The notes under the pieces were generated by a model that saw nothing but the letters and a program-made list of their open reading frames with translations, had not been told where the DNA came from and searched no databases. This document shows, piece after piece, positions 1-6,385 of a stretch of 19,392 nucleotides of DNA (within the stretch, counting starts at the first letter, position 1; each line of letters begins with the position of its first letter). Both the position numbers and the translations under genes were made by a program. The stretch is from JAJFFW01 sp038531315 (GTDB lineage Bacteria; Pseudomonadota; Alphaproteobacteria; Caulobacterales; Parvularculaceae), in assembly GCA_038531315.1 (NCBI GenBank), contig JBCBBT010000060.1, positions 1 to 19,392 of the forward strand. The letters run 5' to 3'.

Positions 1-167
1 GTCACCCCGGCGAACTGATCGGCGATTGCGTCGGTAGAGAACTGCACATCGCGGCGGCTGAAATTTGGCGTGTTGACGTTAGCGATATTCTCTGACGTCG
101 CCGCGATCGCCTGCTGCTGCGCCAGCAGACCTGATAGTGAGGTATTAAGAGCGACAGCGAGACTCAT
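1..167 (-). CDS. flgK: Flagellar hook-associated protein 1, FlgK (N-terminal part only)
   Basis: Only the first 55 codons are inside the window; the gene continues past position 1. The N-terminus reads MSLAVALNTSLSGLLAQQQA and goes on with SENIANVNTPNFSRRDVQF, the heptad-rich start and ANxxTPxxSR motif of hook-filament junction proteins. FlgK is exported through the flagellar type III apparatus and caps the hook so that filament can be added. The start at 167 is fixed by a GGAGG ribosome site seven bases upstream (minus strand). The start codon overlaps the stop of a small upstream ORF (ATGA), suggesting translational coupling. A sigma-54-type promoter lies about 185 bases upstream. FlgE, FlgF and FlgG share the rod/hook N-terminal motif, but the SLSGLLAQQQAIAATSENIAN start fits FlgK best. 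Confidence 0.85.
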   Translation of the reverse strand, partial: MSLAVALNTSLSGLLAQQQAIAATSENIANVNTPNFSRRDVQFSTDAIADQFAGV

Positions 168-337
168 GATGCGCCTCCAAAATTGTGGACGTCGAAAGGC
201 GCCGCCCAACCCGGAAAATCCTGCCGACCCGGCATCTTCGACCCAGCAAAGTCGGCCGCAATTCCGCTCAAGGCCGCGCGATACGTCACAGACTCCGCGG
301 TTTTTGTGGTGTTTTCCGAATTAGCGAGATCAATCAT
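164..337 (-). CDS. Possible small leaderless ORF (57 aa) upstream of flgK, function unknown
   Basis: I do not recognise this product. It begins MIDLANSENTTKTAES and ends PFDVHNFGGAS, with the C-terminal codons forming the flgK ribosome site. Its TGA stop overlaps the flgK ATG as ATGA, the same arrangement that couples flgD-flgE and fliF-fliG here. No Shine-Dalgarno sequence precedes the ATG at 337. A sigma-54-like promoter ends 13 bases upstream, putting the expected transcription start at about 338, so the mRNA would be leaderless, a common mode in alphaproteobacteria. It has no membrane segment or cysteine motif. The alternative is a non-coding 170-base flgK leader that happens to be open. 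The frame stays open up to 451, but that part would lie upstream of the promoter. Confidence 0.35.
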   Translation of the reverse strand: MIDLANSENTTKTAESVTYRAALSGIAADFAGSKMPGRQDFPGWAAPFDVHNFGGAS

Positions 338-349
338 GCGCAAATAATT

Positions 350-364
350 GCAACCAGCGCACCA
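350..364 (-). promoter_or_regulatory. Sigma-54 (-24/-12) promoter for flgK direction
   Basis: On the minus strand the sequence TGGTGCGCTGGTTGC has the invariant GG and GC separated by exactly 10 bases, and the -12 element is followed by A (TTGCA), as in the consensus TGGCACG-N4-TTGCW. The expected start of transcription is near 338. Hook-filament genes of Caulobacter relatives are known to be sigma-54 and FlbD dependent. Confidence 0.6.
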
Positions 365-466
365 TGCATACGGAACGACGTTTCCATCGCCGCGAGTGGC
401 GGAAGCGCCGTTAGAAGGAAAAGAATCCGGAAGTAAGAGAAGCCGACCCAACCGCGCCCGGTGATA

Positions 467-483
467 TTTGCCGAGCCGGTAAA
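467..483. promoter_or_regulatory. Palindrome, candidate shared FlbD enhancer site
   Basis: The sequence TTTGCCG, then AGC, then CGGTAAA forms an inverted repeat with one mismatch in seven positions. It lies about 85 bases upstream of the rightward and 105 bases upstream of the leftward sigma-54 element, the usual distance for an activator acting by looping. The half-site TTTGCCG recurs in the palindrome before fliF. Assignment to FlbD is inference. Confidence 0.4.
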
Positions 484-566
484 AATGCGCGTCTGTTTCT
501 GCCGCATAGCGATAATCCTAACACGAATTAAGCCTTGAATTACCTGATTTGAAAAGAATTTCCGCG

Positions 567-581
567 TGGCCCGCTCCTTGC
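567..581 (+). promoter_or_regulatory. Sigma-54 (-24/-12) promoter of fliK-flgD-flgE
   Basis: TGGCCCGCTCCTTGC matches the consensus TGGCACG-N4-TTGC with the GG and GC dinucleotides 10 bases apart. The expected start is near 593, giving a leader of about 28 bases before the fliK ATG. No other promoter is needed for the three tightly spaced genes that follow. Confidence 0.7.
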
Positions 582-620
582 GAATAGAACGGCGCATTTT
601 CGCAATCACGACCGCAGGCA

Positions 621-1589
621 ATGACCGAGAATATCCCCGTCGTAAGACTGACAGCGGCGCAATCGCCGGCCACAGCGCAATCACTGTCGCCGCAATCGGA
701 TGACGACAGCGCGACGCCGTCCTTTAGCCTTGCTTTCGCCGCCGCCGCTCTGGAAACGCAAGCCGCGCGCGCGCTCGATGTTCATGGCCCCGCCGCTTCG
801 CGCGGCGCCGCCGCGCCCAGCGCGAGATCGCGTGAAAGCGCGCAGGGCGATGCGGCGCGCGCGGCGCCGACCGCGCAACCAGCATCATCGCACGAAGCAT
901 CCGGGGCCCTCGCACGCGCCGAAGGATCGTCCGCGCGCCCCGAAGCCGCAGCGCAGACGTCACCGCACGCCTCTGCGCAGACGACCGCACCGACAACACA
1001 ACAAGCGGCGCCTTTCATCGGTCTTATTGCGGCAAGCCCATCCGGAGCGCAGCCGGCGCCGGGGGCGTCACAAAATACAACCAATGTACAAGCGGCTGCG
1101 CGGGCGGACGCCGCGCGCCCATCGGGCCAAGCGGGGCGAACCGCCCTTCAGACGCCGACGGCGCCCGCCGCCCGTGATAATATCGCTGCGGCGACACAGA
1201 ACACGTTCGCAAAAATTGCAGCCCGCCACGCAGAAGGCGCTTCGCAATTCGACATCCGTCTTGATCCGCCGGAACTTGGTCGCGTTGAAGGCCGTCTCAC
1301 CGTTCAGGAGTCCGGTAAGGCCGTCTTGGTGTTGACCTTCGACAATCAAGCCGCGCTCGATCTGTTCCAGCGTGACGAAGCCGCCTTGAGAGCGGCGCTC
1401 GAAAATGCCGGCGCCGATACGAACGGCGCTGCGGTCGACCTCGAATTCCGGTTCGAGGATCAAACGCTCGACGAAAGCCCGCCCCTGTTCGATGGCGACG
1501 GGCTGATTGCCGAAACCCTCATAGACGATCCCGTCGCGGACCGTGCGCCGATCCCGTTTTCCCGCGGCGTCGTCGATATCAGAATTTAG
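621..1589 (+). CDS. fliK: Flagellar hook-length control protein FliK
   Basis: This 322-residue protein has a low-complexity N-terminal two thirds rich in Ala, Pro, Ser, Gln and Thr (roughly residues 1-195). A conserved globular C-terminal domain follows (about 200-285) containing FDIRLDPPELGRVEGRL, the signature of the FliK C-terminal domain (Flg_hook). FliK is secreted, measures the hook and switches the export gate from hook to filament substrates. The disordered N-terminal part is the ruler and varies in length between species; this one is short, in line with a compact system. It is the first gene of the hook operon, 28 bases after the predicted sigma-54 transcription start, and is followed 16 bases later by flgD. 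The ATG at 621 has only a weak AGG upstream. Confidence 0.88.
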   Translation: MTENIPVVRLTAAQSPATAQSLSPQSDDDSATPSFSLAFAAAALETQAARALDVHGPAASRGAAAPSARSRESAQGDAARAAPTAQPASSHEASGALARAEGSSARPEAAAQTSPHASAQTTAPTTQQAAPFIGLIAASPSGAQPAPGASQNTTNVQAAARADAARPSGQAGRTALQTPTAPAARDNIAAATQNTFAKIAARHAEGASQFDIRLDPPELGRVEGRLTVQESGKAVLVLTFDNQAALDLFQRDEAALRAALENAGADTNGAAVDLEFRFEDQTLDESPPLFDGDGLIAETLIDDPVADRAPIPFSRGVVDIRI

Positions 1590-1605
1590 CGCAGAGGAAT
1601 TGAGA

Positions 1606-2283
1606 ATGGATATTTCTCCAGTGACAGCCTCACAGGCAACAACAACGCAGCCCGCTCAATCGAGCGCGTTTTCAAGTCTCACCGACAATATCGATACATT
1701 TTTGACGCTTCTGACGACACAGCTTCAAAACCAGAACCCGCTCGATCCACTCGATACGGAGCAATTTACGCAACAGCTCGTCCAGTTTGCATCGGTCGAA
1801 CAATCGATAGAGACAAACACAAATCTTGAAACGCTGATCGCCCTACAGACAACTACCGATCGAAGCGCCGCGCTCGATCTCATTGACCGTACGATCAGCG
1901 TGAACACGGACGTCGCCGCACTTGAGGCCAACGGCGCCGAGTGGACCTTCCAGACAGCCTCAAGCGGGGCGCCGCTCACGCTGACAATCACAAACCCGGC
2001 CGGAGAAGTCGTCAGAACGGCAAGTACAGTGTCGACAGGCGCTGAGCAGGCCTTTGCCTGGGACGGTCTGCGATCTGACGGATCGCGCGCGCCCGACGGC
2101 GCTTATCGCTTGGCGATCACAAGCGCTGACGGCAATAGCGTCAATGCCGCCATTCGAACTTCAACGCGTGTTGACGGCGTCTCATTTACCAGTGAAGGCG
2201 CCAGACTTGAAACGCCGCTTGGCTTGATCACCCTTGATAGTATCGCGCGCGCCGGTGCGCGCCGACAGGAGACCGCATCATGA
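1606..2283 (+). CDS. flgD: Flagellar hook assembly (capping) protein FlgD
   Basis: The 225-residue product has the FlgD N-terminal export and capping region at about residues 25-75, with FLTLLTTQLQNQNPLDPLD and EQFTQQLVQFASVEQS, nearly diagnostic of the family. An Ig-like/tudor C-terminal half follows (about 95-215), including the FlgD_ig pattern AFAWDGLRSDGSRAPDGAY. FlgD forms the temporary cap under which hook subunits polymerise. The frame is open from 1543, inside fliK, but the start at 1606 is preferred because the FlgD similarity begins there, a GAGGAATTGAG ribosome site precedes it and it avoids a long overlap. The stop overlaps the flgE start (ATGA at 2280-2283), indicating coupled translation. 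Confidence 0.93.
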   Translation: MDISPVTASQATTTQPAQSSAFSSLTDNIDTFLTLLTTQLQNQNPLDPLDTEQFTQQLVQFASVEQSIETNTNLETLIALQTTTDRSAALDLIDRTISVNTDVAALEANGAEWTFQTASSGAPLTLTITNPAGEVVRTASTVSTGAEQAFAWDGLRSDGSRAPDGAYRLAITSADGNSVNAAIRTSTRVDGVSFTSEGARLETPLGLITLDSIARAGARRQETAS

Positions 2284-3143
2284 GTTTGAACGGCATATTT
2301 TCCATTGGCCTTTCCGGCATCAACGCGCTGTCGACAAGCTTTGAGGCCATATCAAACAATGTCGCCAACAGTCAGACGACCGGTTACCGACGGCTGGAAA
2401 CTGATTTTTCTACTCTCGTTTCGGCCCCCGCGCCGGAACTTGATACGCGGGTCGGCACGCCGCGCGCCGGCGGCGGCGTATCAGCGATCAATCGTGCAGC
2501 GATCTCTCAACAGGGCGCGGTGACCCGCACGGGCGCCGAGACCAACCTCGCGATCAATGGCGATGGGTTCTTCGTCGTCTCGCGCGACGCCGCAGAGGGC
2601 GACGCCATCAATCCGTTTCTTTTTACGCGCGCGGGCGGCTTTCGGGCAGACGCCGACGGCAACCTCGTGAACGACGCCGGATATTTTTTACAAGGATCAA
2701 TTGCGGGCGCTTCGGGCGCTGCGACATCGACGAGCCTCGGCGGGCTTCGAACCGTCAATATTGCTGATATCGGGCTCACTGGCGGCGCGGCCATCGCCGA
2801 TATCGAGATCACAGATGACGGCCAGGTCATTGCGCGCCTCGCCAATGGCGACACCCGCGCCCTGTTCGATATTCCACTGGCGGTATTCACAAACCCCGAC
2901 GGGCTCGATGATGCGCCCCTGTCAGCATTTCGACGTTCGGAAGACTCCGGCGAAGCAACGCTTGTGCGTTCCGGCCAAGCCGGCGCCGGGACAATCGAAA
3001 GCGCAGCCCTTGAGCTGTCGACAGTCGATATTTCACAGGAATTTTCGACATTAATCGTGACCCAACGCGCCTATGCATCGAACTCGCAAATTATCTCTAT
3101 TGCCGACGAGTTGTTGCAGACGCTGACGGAAACAGCGGCGTAG
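2280..3143 (+). CDS. flgE: Flagellar hook protein FlgE, unusually short
   Basis: The 287-residue protein starts with the rod/hook N-terminal helix and motif (SNNVANSQTTGYRR, about residues 27-40). It has the FlgE/F/G core pattern NLAINGDGFFVV (about 88-99) and TRAGGFRADADGNLVN (about 115-130), and ends with the C-terminal helix EFSTLIVTQRAYASNSQIIS (about 258-277). Its place after fliK and flgD makes it the hook subunit. The E. coli hook protein is about 400 residues and the Caulobacter one about 590, so this version lacks most of the surface-exposed D2-type insertion and is near FlgG/FlgF size. It could be a minimal hook protein or a paralogue, with the main hook gene elsewhere. It overlaps flgD by four bases and has its own upstream GACAGGAG site. 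Confidence 0.82.
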   Translation: MSLNGIFSIGLSGINALSTSFEAISNNVANSQTTGYRRLETDFSTLVSAPAPELDTRVGTPRAGGGVSAINRAAISQQGAVTRTGAETNLAINGDGFFVVSRDAAEGDAINPFLFTRAGGFRADADGNLVNDAGYFLQGSIAGASGAATSTSLGGLRTVNIADIGLTGGAAIADIEITDDGQVIARLANGDTRALFDIPLAVFTNPDGLDDAPLSAFRRSEDSGEATLVRSGQAGAGTIESAALELSTVDISQEFSTLIVTQRAYASNSQIISIADELLQTLTETAA

Positions 3144-3188
3144 GGCGCGATGCGGCTTTAATCGGGACACGGAACTGTGCCGCGCCGA

Positions 3189-3211
3189 TACAAATACCGA
3201 TCTTATTTGTA
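3189..3211. repeat. AT-rich perfect inverted repeat upstream of sciP
   Basis: TACAAATA at 3189-3196 and TATTTGTA at 3204-3211 are exact reverse complements with a 7-base spacer. The element lies in an AT-rich island (about 3186-3268) unlike the GC-rich surroundings, 110 bases before the sciP start and 46 bases after flgE ends. It could be an operator for sciP or a weak stem at the end of the hook transcript; no T-run follows, so an operator seems likelier. Confidence 0.4.
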
Positions 3212-3250
3212 AATTAATTCAGATACTTAGATAAGGGTTTACCACAAGGT

Positions 3251-3265
3251 TTAGCCGTTTTTTAA
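3251..3265 (+). promoter_or_regulatory. CtrA box upstream of sciP
   Basis: TTAG-CCGTTTT-TTAA fits the CtrA consensus TTAA-N7-TTAA with one mismatch, and the first half continues with CC as in the extended TTAACC consensus. It is centred about 62 bases before the sciP ATG in an AT-rich stretch. In Caulobacter sciP is known to be activated by CtrA, the regulator its product then inhibits. Assignment is by sequence pattern only. Confidence 0.5.
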
Positions 3266-3320
3266 AAGCGCGCCGGCTATGGTCCCCTCATCAAGTTGCG
3301 TAGTTCAGGGATTTAGAGGC

Positions 3321-3611
3321 ATGTCCGTCGCCGAAACACAAATTGCACCTAAGCAATCGAAGGAGCCGTACGTTATCGGGCCTGACGGATTGCCGCTTAC
3401 ACTCAAAGATTTGCCGCCCGTTACGACAAAGCGTTGGGTTATTCGTCGTAAAGCAGAGGTCGTCGCTGCGGTTCGCGGCGGCCTTTTAACGCTGGAAGAA
3501 GCGTGCGAGCGCTATAGCCTGACCGTTGAGGAATTCCTCGGCTGGCAAAAGGCGATCGATCAACACGGATTGCCGGGCCTCAGGGCGACGCGCGTCCAGC
3601 AATATCGATAG
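3321..3611 (+). CDS. sciP: SciP, CtrA-inhibitor (DUF1153 family)
   Basis: This 96-residue protein carries the highly conserved DUF1153 block YVIGPDGLPLTLKDLPP, then TKRWVIRRKAEVVAAVRGGL (about residues 17-60), LTLEEACERYSLTVEEF and a HGLPGLRATRVQQYR end. It is a small helix-turn-helix DNA-binding protein. In Caulobacter SciP binds CtrA and blocks transcription of CtrA-dependent genes, flagellar ones included, late in the cell cycle. The frame is open from 3279, but the ATG at 3321 is chosen: AGAGGC lies just upstream, the family begins near here, and the earlier ATG would fall close to the CtrA box. It sits alone between the hook operon and the fliF operon, with its own upstream control region and a terminator after it. 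Confidence 0.93.
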   Translation: MSVAETQIAPKQSKEPYVIGPDGLPLTLKDLPPVTTKRWVIRRKAEVVAAVRGGLLTLEEACERYSLTVEEFLGWQKAIDQHGLPGLRATRVQQYR

Positions 3612-3639
3612 CGTACACCGCAACAGCCAGAAAATTCAT

Positions 3640-3677
3640 CGCCCGCCCGGCTCGCGCCCGGCGGGCGAATTTTTGTT
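3640..3677 (+). terminator. Rho-independent terminator after sciP
   Basis: CGCCCGCC (3640-3647) and GGCGGGCG (3660-3667) form a perfect 8-bp stem that can be lengthened past one mismatch. It is followed by AATTTTTGTTT. It lies 28 bases after the sciP stop and should separate sciP from the fliF operon. Confidence 0.8.
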
Positions 3678-3711
3678 TGAGGCAATAGAAACGACTTTTT
3701 AACGACAAACG

Positions 3712-3724
3712 GGCAAATTTTGCC
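3712..3724. promoter_or_regulatory. Palindrome GGCAAA-T-TTTGCC before fliF, candidate FlbD (ftr-like) site
   Basis: A perfect 6-bp inverted repeat about a single T, continuing rightward as TTTGCCG, lies about 50 bases upstream of the fliF start. In Caulobacter FlbD binds an element overlapping the fliF promoter and represses it. The half-site TTTGCCG matches the one between the sigma-54 promoters at 467-483. A single CtrA-like half-site (TTTTTAAC, 3696-3703) lies just upstream, but no complete CtrA box is seen. Binding by FlbD is inferred. Confidence 0.45.
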
Positions 3725-3775
3725 GACCAGGCGTCGCACCATTTCGGCGCAGTCGCCAGTAAGGGCTAGTTTGTT

Positions 3776-5368
3776 GTGAATGAGTTATTGGGGACCCTGC
3801 GGTCTTTCGGCCCGGCGCGGCTCGCGATTATTCTTGGCGTAACAATCGGCGCGGCGCTCGCAATGGGCCTCGTCATAGCGCGCATTGGCGCGCCATCGCT
3901 CGGCATTCTGTATGCAGATCTCGATTACGCCGAGGCGCAGGACGTTCTCGACCGCCTTCAACAGGACGGCGTCGATCATCAAATCCGCGAAAGCGGCGGC
4001 CGCATCACCGTGTTGGCGCCGCGGGACGATATGGCGAAGCTGCGCCTTGCTCTCGCCGCCGATGGCGTCGTCGCCGGTCGAACGGTCGGTTATGAGATTT
4101 TCGATCAGACGGACGCTTTTGGCGCAACAACCTTTCAACAAAACATAAACCGACTGCGCGCGCTCGAGGGCGAGCTCGCACGAACGATCGCCTCGATTGA
4201 CGGCGTCAGAAGCGCGCGCGTTCATCTCGTTTTGCCGGAACGCGAATTGTTTGCACGCGACCGCAAGGAAGCTTCCGCGTCAATTGTTGTCGATGCGCCG
4301 CGCGGCGTGCGCCCTGCTTCCGTTCGCGCGATCGTCAATCTCGCCGCCTCCGCCGTCGAAGAACTCTCGCCCGGCAACATCACAGTGCTCGATGTGAGCG
4401 GTGATCTCTTGGCCGCCGGCGACGGGGATGCCGACAGCGACGCCGCCGGAATGGGCGTCGTTGAAGACCGCGTTGCGGCGACCGAAGCGCGGCTGCGCCG
4501 GACAGTCGAAGAAATTCTGGGCCGGATTGTCGGCCCGGAAAATCTAAGAGTGCAGGTCGCCGCCGACATGGATTTTGGGCGCATCACTGAAAGCTCAGAG
4601 ATCATCGATCCTGACAGCCAGACAGTGTTGTCCGCGACGATTGTTGAGGAACGCTCAAACGATGTCGATCCGGCCGCATCGCGCGGCGTCAGCGTCGGCA
4701 ATGCGTTGCCGGAAGCGTCGGTCGTCGATCCGGCGCTACAGGCTGCGCCCTCAACATCGGCGCGCACGCGGACTGAAGAGACAACGAACTATGAACTGAC
4801 GAGAACCGTTCGCCAGGAGGTCCGCGAGGCCGGCAGGATCGAAAGGCTTTCGGTTGCGGTTGCGGTTAATGCGCTCGAAGCGCCGCGCACCGAAGAAGAA
4901 CTGACCCGCCTCACCGCCCTTGTGCGCACAGCCGTCGGGTTTGACAGCACCCGCGGCGACAGGGTGGAGGTCGTCGAGATGTCCTTTGTGGCTTCTGGCG
5001 CGCCGCCGACAGCAGCCCCGACCGTCGCGAATGCGCCGGCGCTCAACAGCGCCGATGTGATGCGCCTTGCGGAAGTCGCGGCGCTCGCGCTGATCGCGCT
5101 TGCCGTCGCATTCTTTATCATACGCCCCCTGATCATGACGGCCGCACAAGACGCCGAGACGATTACTCGCCCTGCGAGCGTTGAAACTGAAGCGCCAAAA
5201 GGCGTCCTCGCGCCGCCAGAAACACCCGCCCTTGAACAGAAGATCGATCTCTCGCGCGTTGAAGGTCAGGTGAACGCCTCGTCCCTGAAACAGGTTTCGG
5301 AAGTTGTGAAAAACCACACCGACGCCTCAGCGGGAATTCTCAAAAACTGGATCAGGGAGGCGTCATGA
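3776..5368 (+). CDS. fliF: Flagellar MS-ring protein FliF
   Basis: This 530-residue protein has the FliF layout. A first membrane helix lies at about residues 15-37 (ARLAIILGVTIGAALAMGLV). The periplasmic ring-building (YscJ/FliF) domains follow, with YADLDYAEAQDVLDRLQ (about 45-61) and VRSARVHLVLPERELF (about 143-158). A second membrane helix spans about 433-452, and the cytoplasmic tail ends in a FliG-binding segment (TDASAGILKNWIREAS). FliF forms the inner-membrane ring on which the rotor and export gate are built. The start is GTG at 3776, with AAGGG upstream. It opens a seven-gene operon and its stop overlaps the fliG start (ATGA). Expression is probably set by the region at 3678-3775, which has a palindrome resembling a FlbD site. 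Confidence 0.95.
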   Translation: MNELLGTLRSFGPARLAIILGVTIGAALAMGLVIARIGAPSLGILYADLDYAEAQDVLDRLQQDGVDHQIRESGGRITVLAPRDDMAKLRLALAADGVVAGRTVGYEIFDQTDAFGATTFQQNINRLRALEGELARTIASIDGVRSARVHLVLPERELFARDRKEASASIVVDAPRGVRPASVRAIVNLAASAVEELSPGNITVLDVSGDLLAAGDGDADSDAAGMGVVEDRVAATEARLRRTVEEILGRIVGPENLRVQVAADMDFGRITESSEIIDPDSQTVLSATIVEERSNDVDPAASRGVSVGNALPEASVVDPALQAAPSTSARTRTEETTNYELTRTVRQEVREAGRIERLSVAVAVNALEAPRTEEELTRLTALVRTAVGFDSTRGDRVEVVEMSFVASGAPPTAAPTVANAPALNSADVMRLAEVAALALIALAVAFFIIRPLIMTAAQDAETITRPASVETEAPKGVLAPPETPALEQKIDLSRVEGQVNASSLKQVSEVVKNHTDASAGILKNWIREAS

Positions 5369-6384
5369 CCGCGCCTGCGATCACCCATGCTGAACAGCTC
5401 ACCGGCGCCGAGCGGGCCGCCGTCGTGATTATGGCGATTGGCGACGAAGCGAGCCGTCCGTTGTGGCAGTCGTTCGATGAAGACGAGTTGCGGGAAGTCA
5501 CGCTTGCGATTTCAAAGCTTGGCGCCGTGACCTCGGAAGTCGTCGAAGAGCTTTTGATGCAGTTTGTCTCGAACCTGACATCAACGGGTTCCGTCAAGGG
5601 ATCGGTCGCATCGGCGCGCAGGATGCTTGAGGGAATTCTCCCGTCGGACAAAGTCTCGACGATCCTGGAGGATATTCAGGGGCCGGCGGGTAAAACCATG
5701 TGGGACAAGCTCGCCAATGTGAACGAACGCGTCCTCGCCGGCTATCTGAAAAACGAACATCCGCAAACGGTCGCGGTCATTCTTTCCCAGATCAAACCTG
5801 AACATGCAGCGCAGGTCATTGCGGCGCTGCCGGCGCTCCTCGGCGAAGAGGTCATCAACCGGATGCTCGCGCTGGGGCCGGTTCAGCGCGAAGTCCTCGA
5901 TCAGATTGAACAAACCCTCAAAACAGAATTCATGGCGGCTCTTTCGCGCGGCGAGGATCGCGACCCCTACGAGGCGCTCGCCGAGATATTCAACAATTTC
6001 GATCGCGCGACCGAGCGCCGGTTCATTGAAGCGCTGGAAAACAAGAATCCAGCCGCTGCTGACCGGATCAAATCGCTGATGTTTGTCTTTGAGGACCTCT
6101 TGCGCCTCGACAGTCAGGACATGCAGGTGCTGCTGCGTTTTGTCGACAAGTCGGTGCTCGCCAAAGCCCTGAAGGGCGCGCAAGAAGAAGTGCGGCAGCA
6201 TTTCTTCGCCAACATGTCGGAACGCGCGTCGAATATCCTGCGTGACGACATCGATATCATGGGGCCGACGCGCTTGCGCGAGATCGATGTCGCGCAATCG
6301 AAAATCGTCGAGATCGCGAAGGGACTTGCCGAAGAAGGCGAGATCTTCCTCGCGAAAAGCAACGAAGAAGAAGTGGTCTACTAA
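5365..6384 (+). CDS. fliG: Flagellar motor switch protein FliG
   Basis: At 339 residues this is normal length for FliG. The N-terminal FliF-binding domain spans about 8-110. The middle domain carries the EHPQTVAVILSQI motif at about 130-142. The C-terminal torque domain contains MFVFEDLLRLD and LLRFVDKSVLAKALKGA, then MSERASNILRDDIDIMGPTR (about 295-314), with the charged residues that face the stator. FliG couples stator movement to rotation of the C-ring. A GGGAGG ribosome site lies inside the end of fliF, four bases before the ATG, and the four-base overlap implies coupled translation. The stop is one base before the fliH start. Confidence 0.96.
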   Translation: MTAPAITHAEQLTGAERAAVVIMAIGDEASRPLWQSFDEDELREVTLAISKLGAVTSEVVEELLMQFVSNLTSTGSVKGSVASARRMLEGILPSDKVSTILEDIQGPAGKTMWDKLANVNERVLAGYLKNEHPQTVAVILSQIKPEHAAQVIAALPALLGEEVINRMLALGPVQREVLDQIEQTLKTEFMAALSRGEDRDPYEALAEIFNNFDRATERRFIEALENKNPAAADRIKSLMFVFEDLLRLDSQDMQVLLRFVDKSVLAKALKGAQEEVRQHFFANMSERASNILRDDIDIMGPTRLREIDVAQSKIVEIAKGLAEEGEIFLAKSNEEEVVY

Positions 6385-6385
6385 G

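Larger units (their letters stand above)
168..620. other. Divergent regulatory region between flgK and fliK
   Basis: This 450-base gap separates the leftward flgK from the rightward fliK operon. It contains a sigma-54-type promoter facing each way (350-364 minus, 567-581 plus), an imperfect palindrome between them (467-483) and the possible small ORF at 164-337. An AT-rich stretch at about 520-560 contains a loose match to an IHF site on the minus strand (two mismatches around AATCAGGTAATTC), which could supply the bend that sigma-54 promoters often need. Confidence 0.6.

Noticed and set aside
334..684. 116-aa minus-strand frame across the flgK-fliK gap
   Set aside because: It crosses the divergent promoters and runs into fliK, with no ribosome site and no recognisable product.
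700..1335. Open frame inside fliK in another reading frame
   Set aside because: The translation is dominated by Arg and Pro, typical of a shifted frame of GC-rich coding DNA, while the fliK frame has a recognised domain.
3696..3713. CtrA site upstream of fliF
   Set aside because: Only one half-site (TTTTTAAC) is seen; no TTAA-like partner lies at the 7-base spacing on either side.
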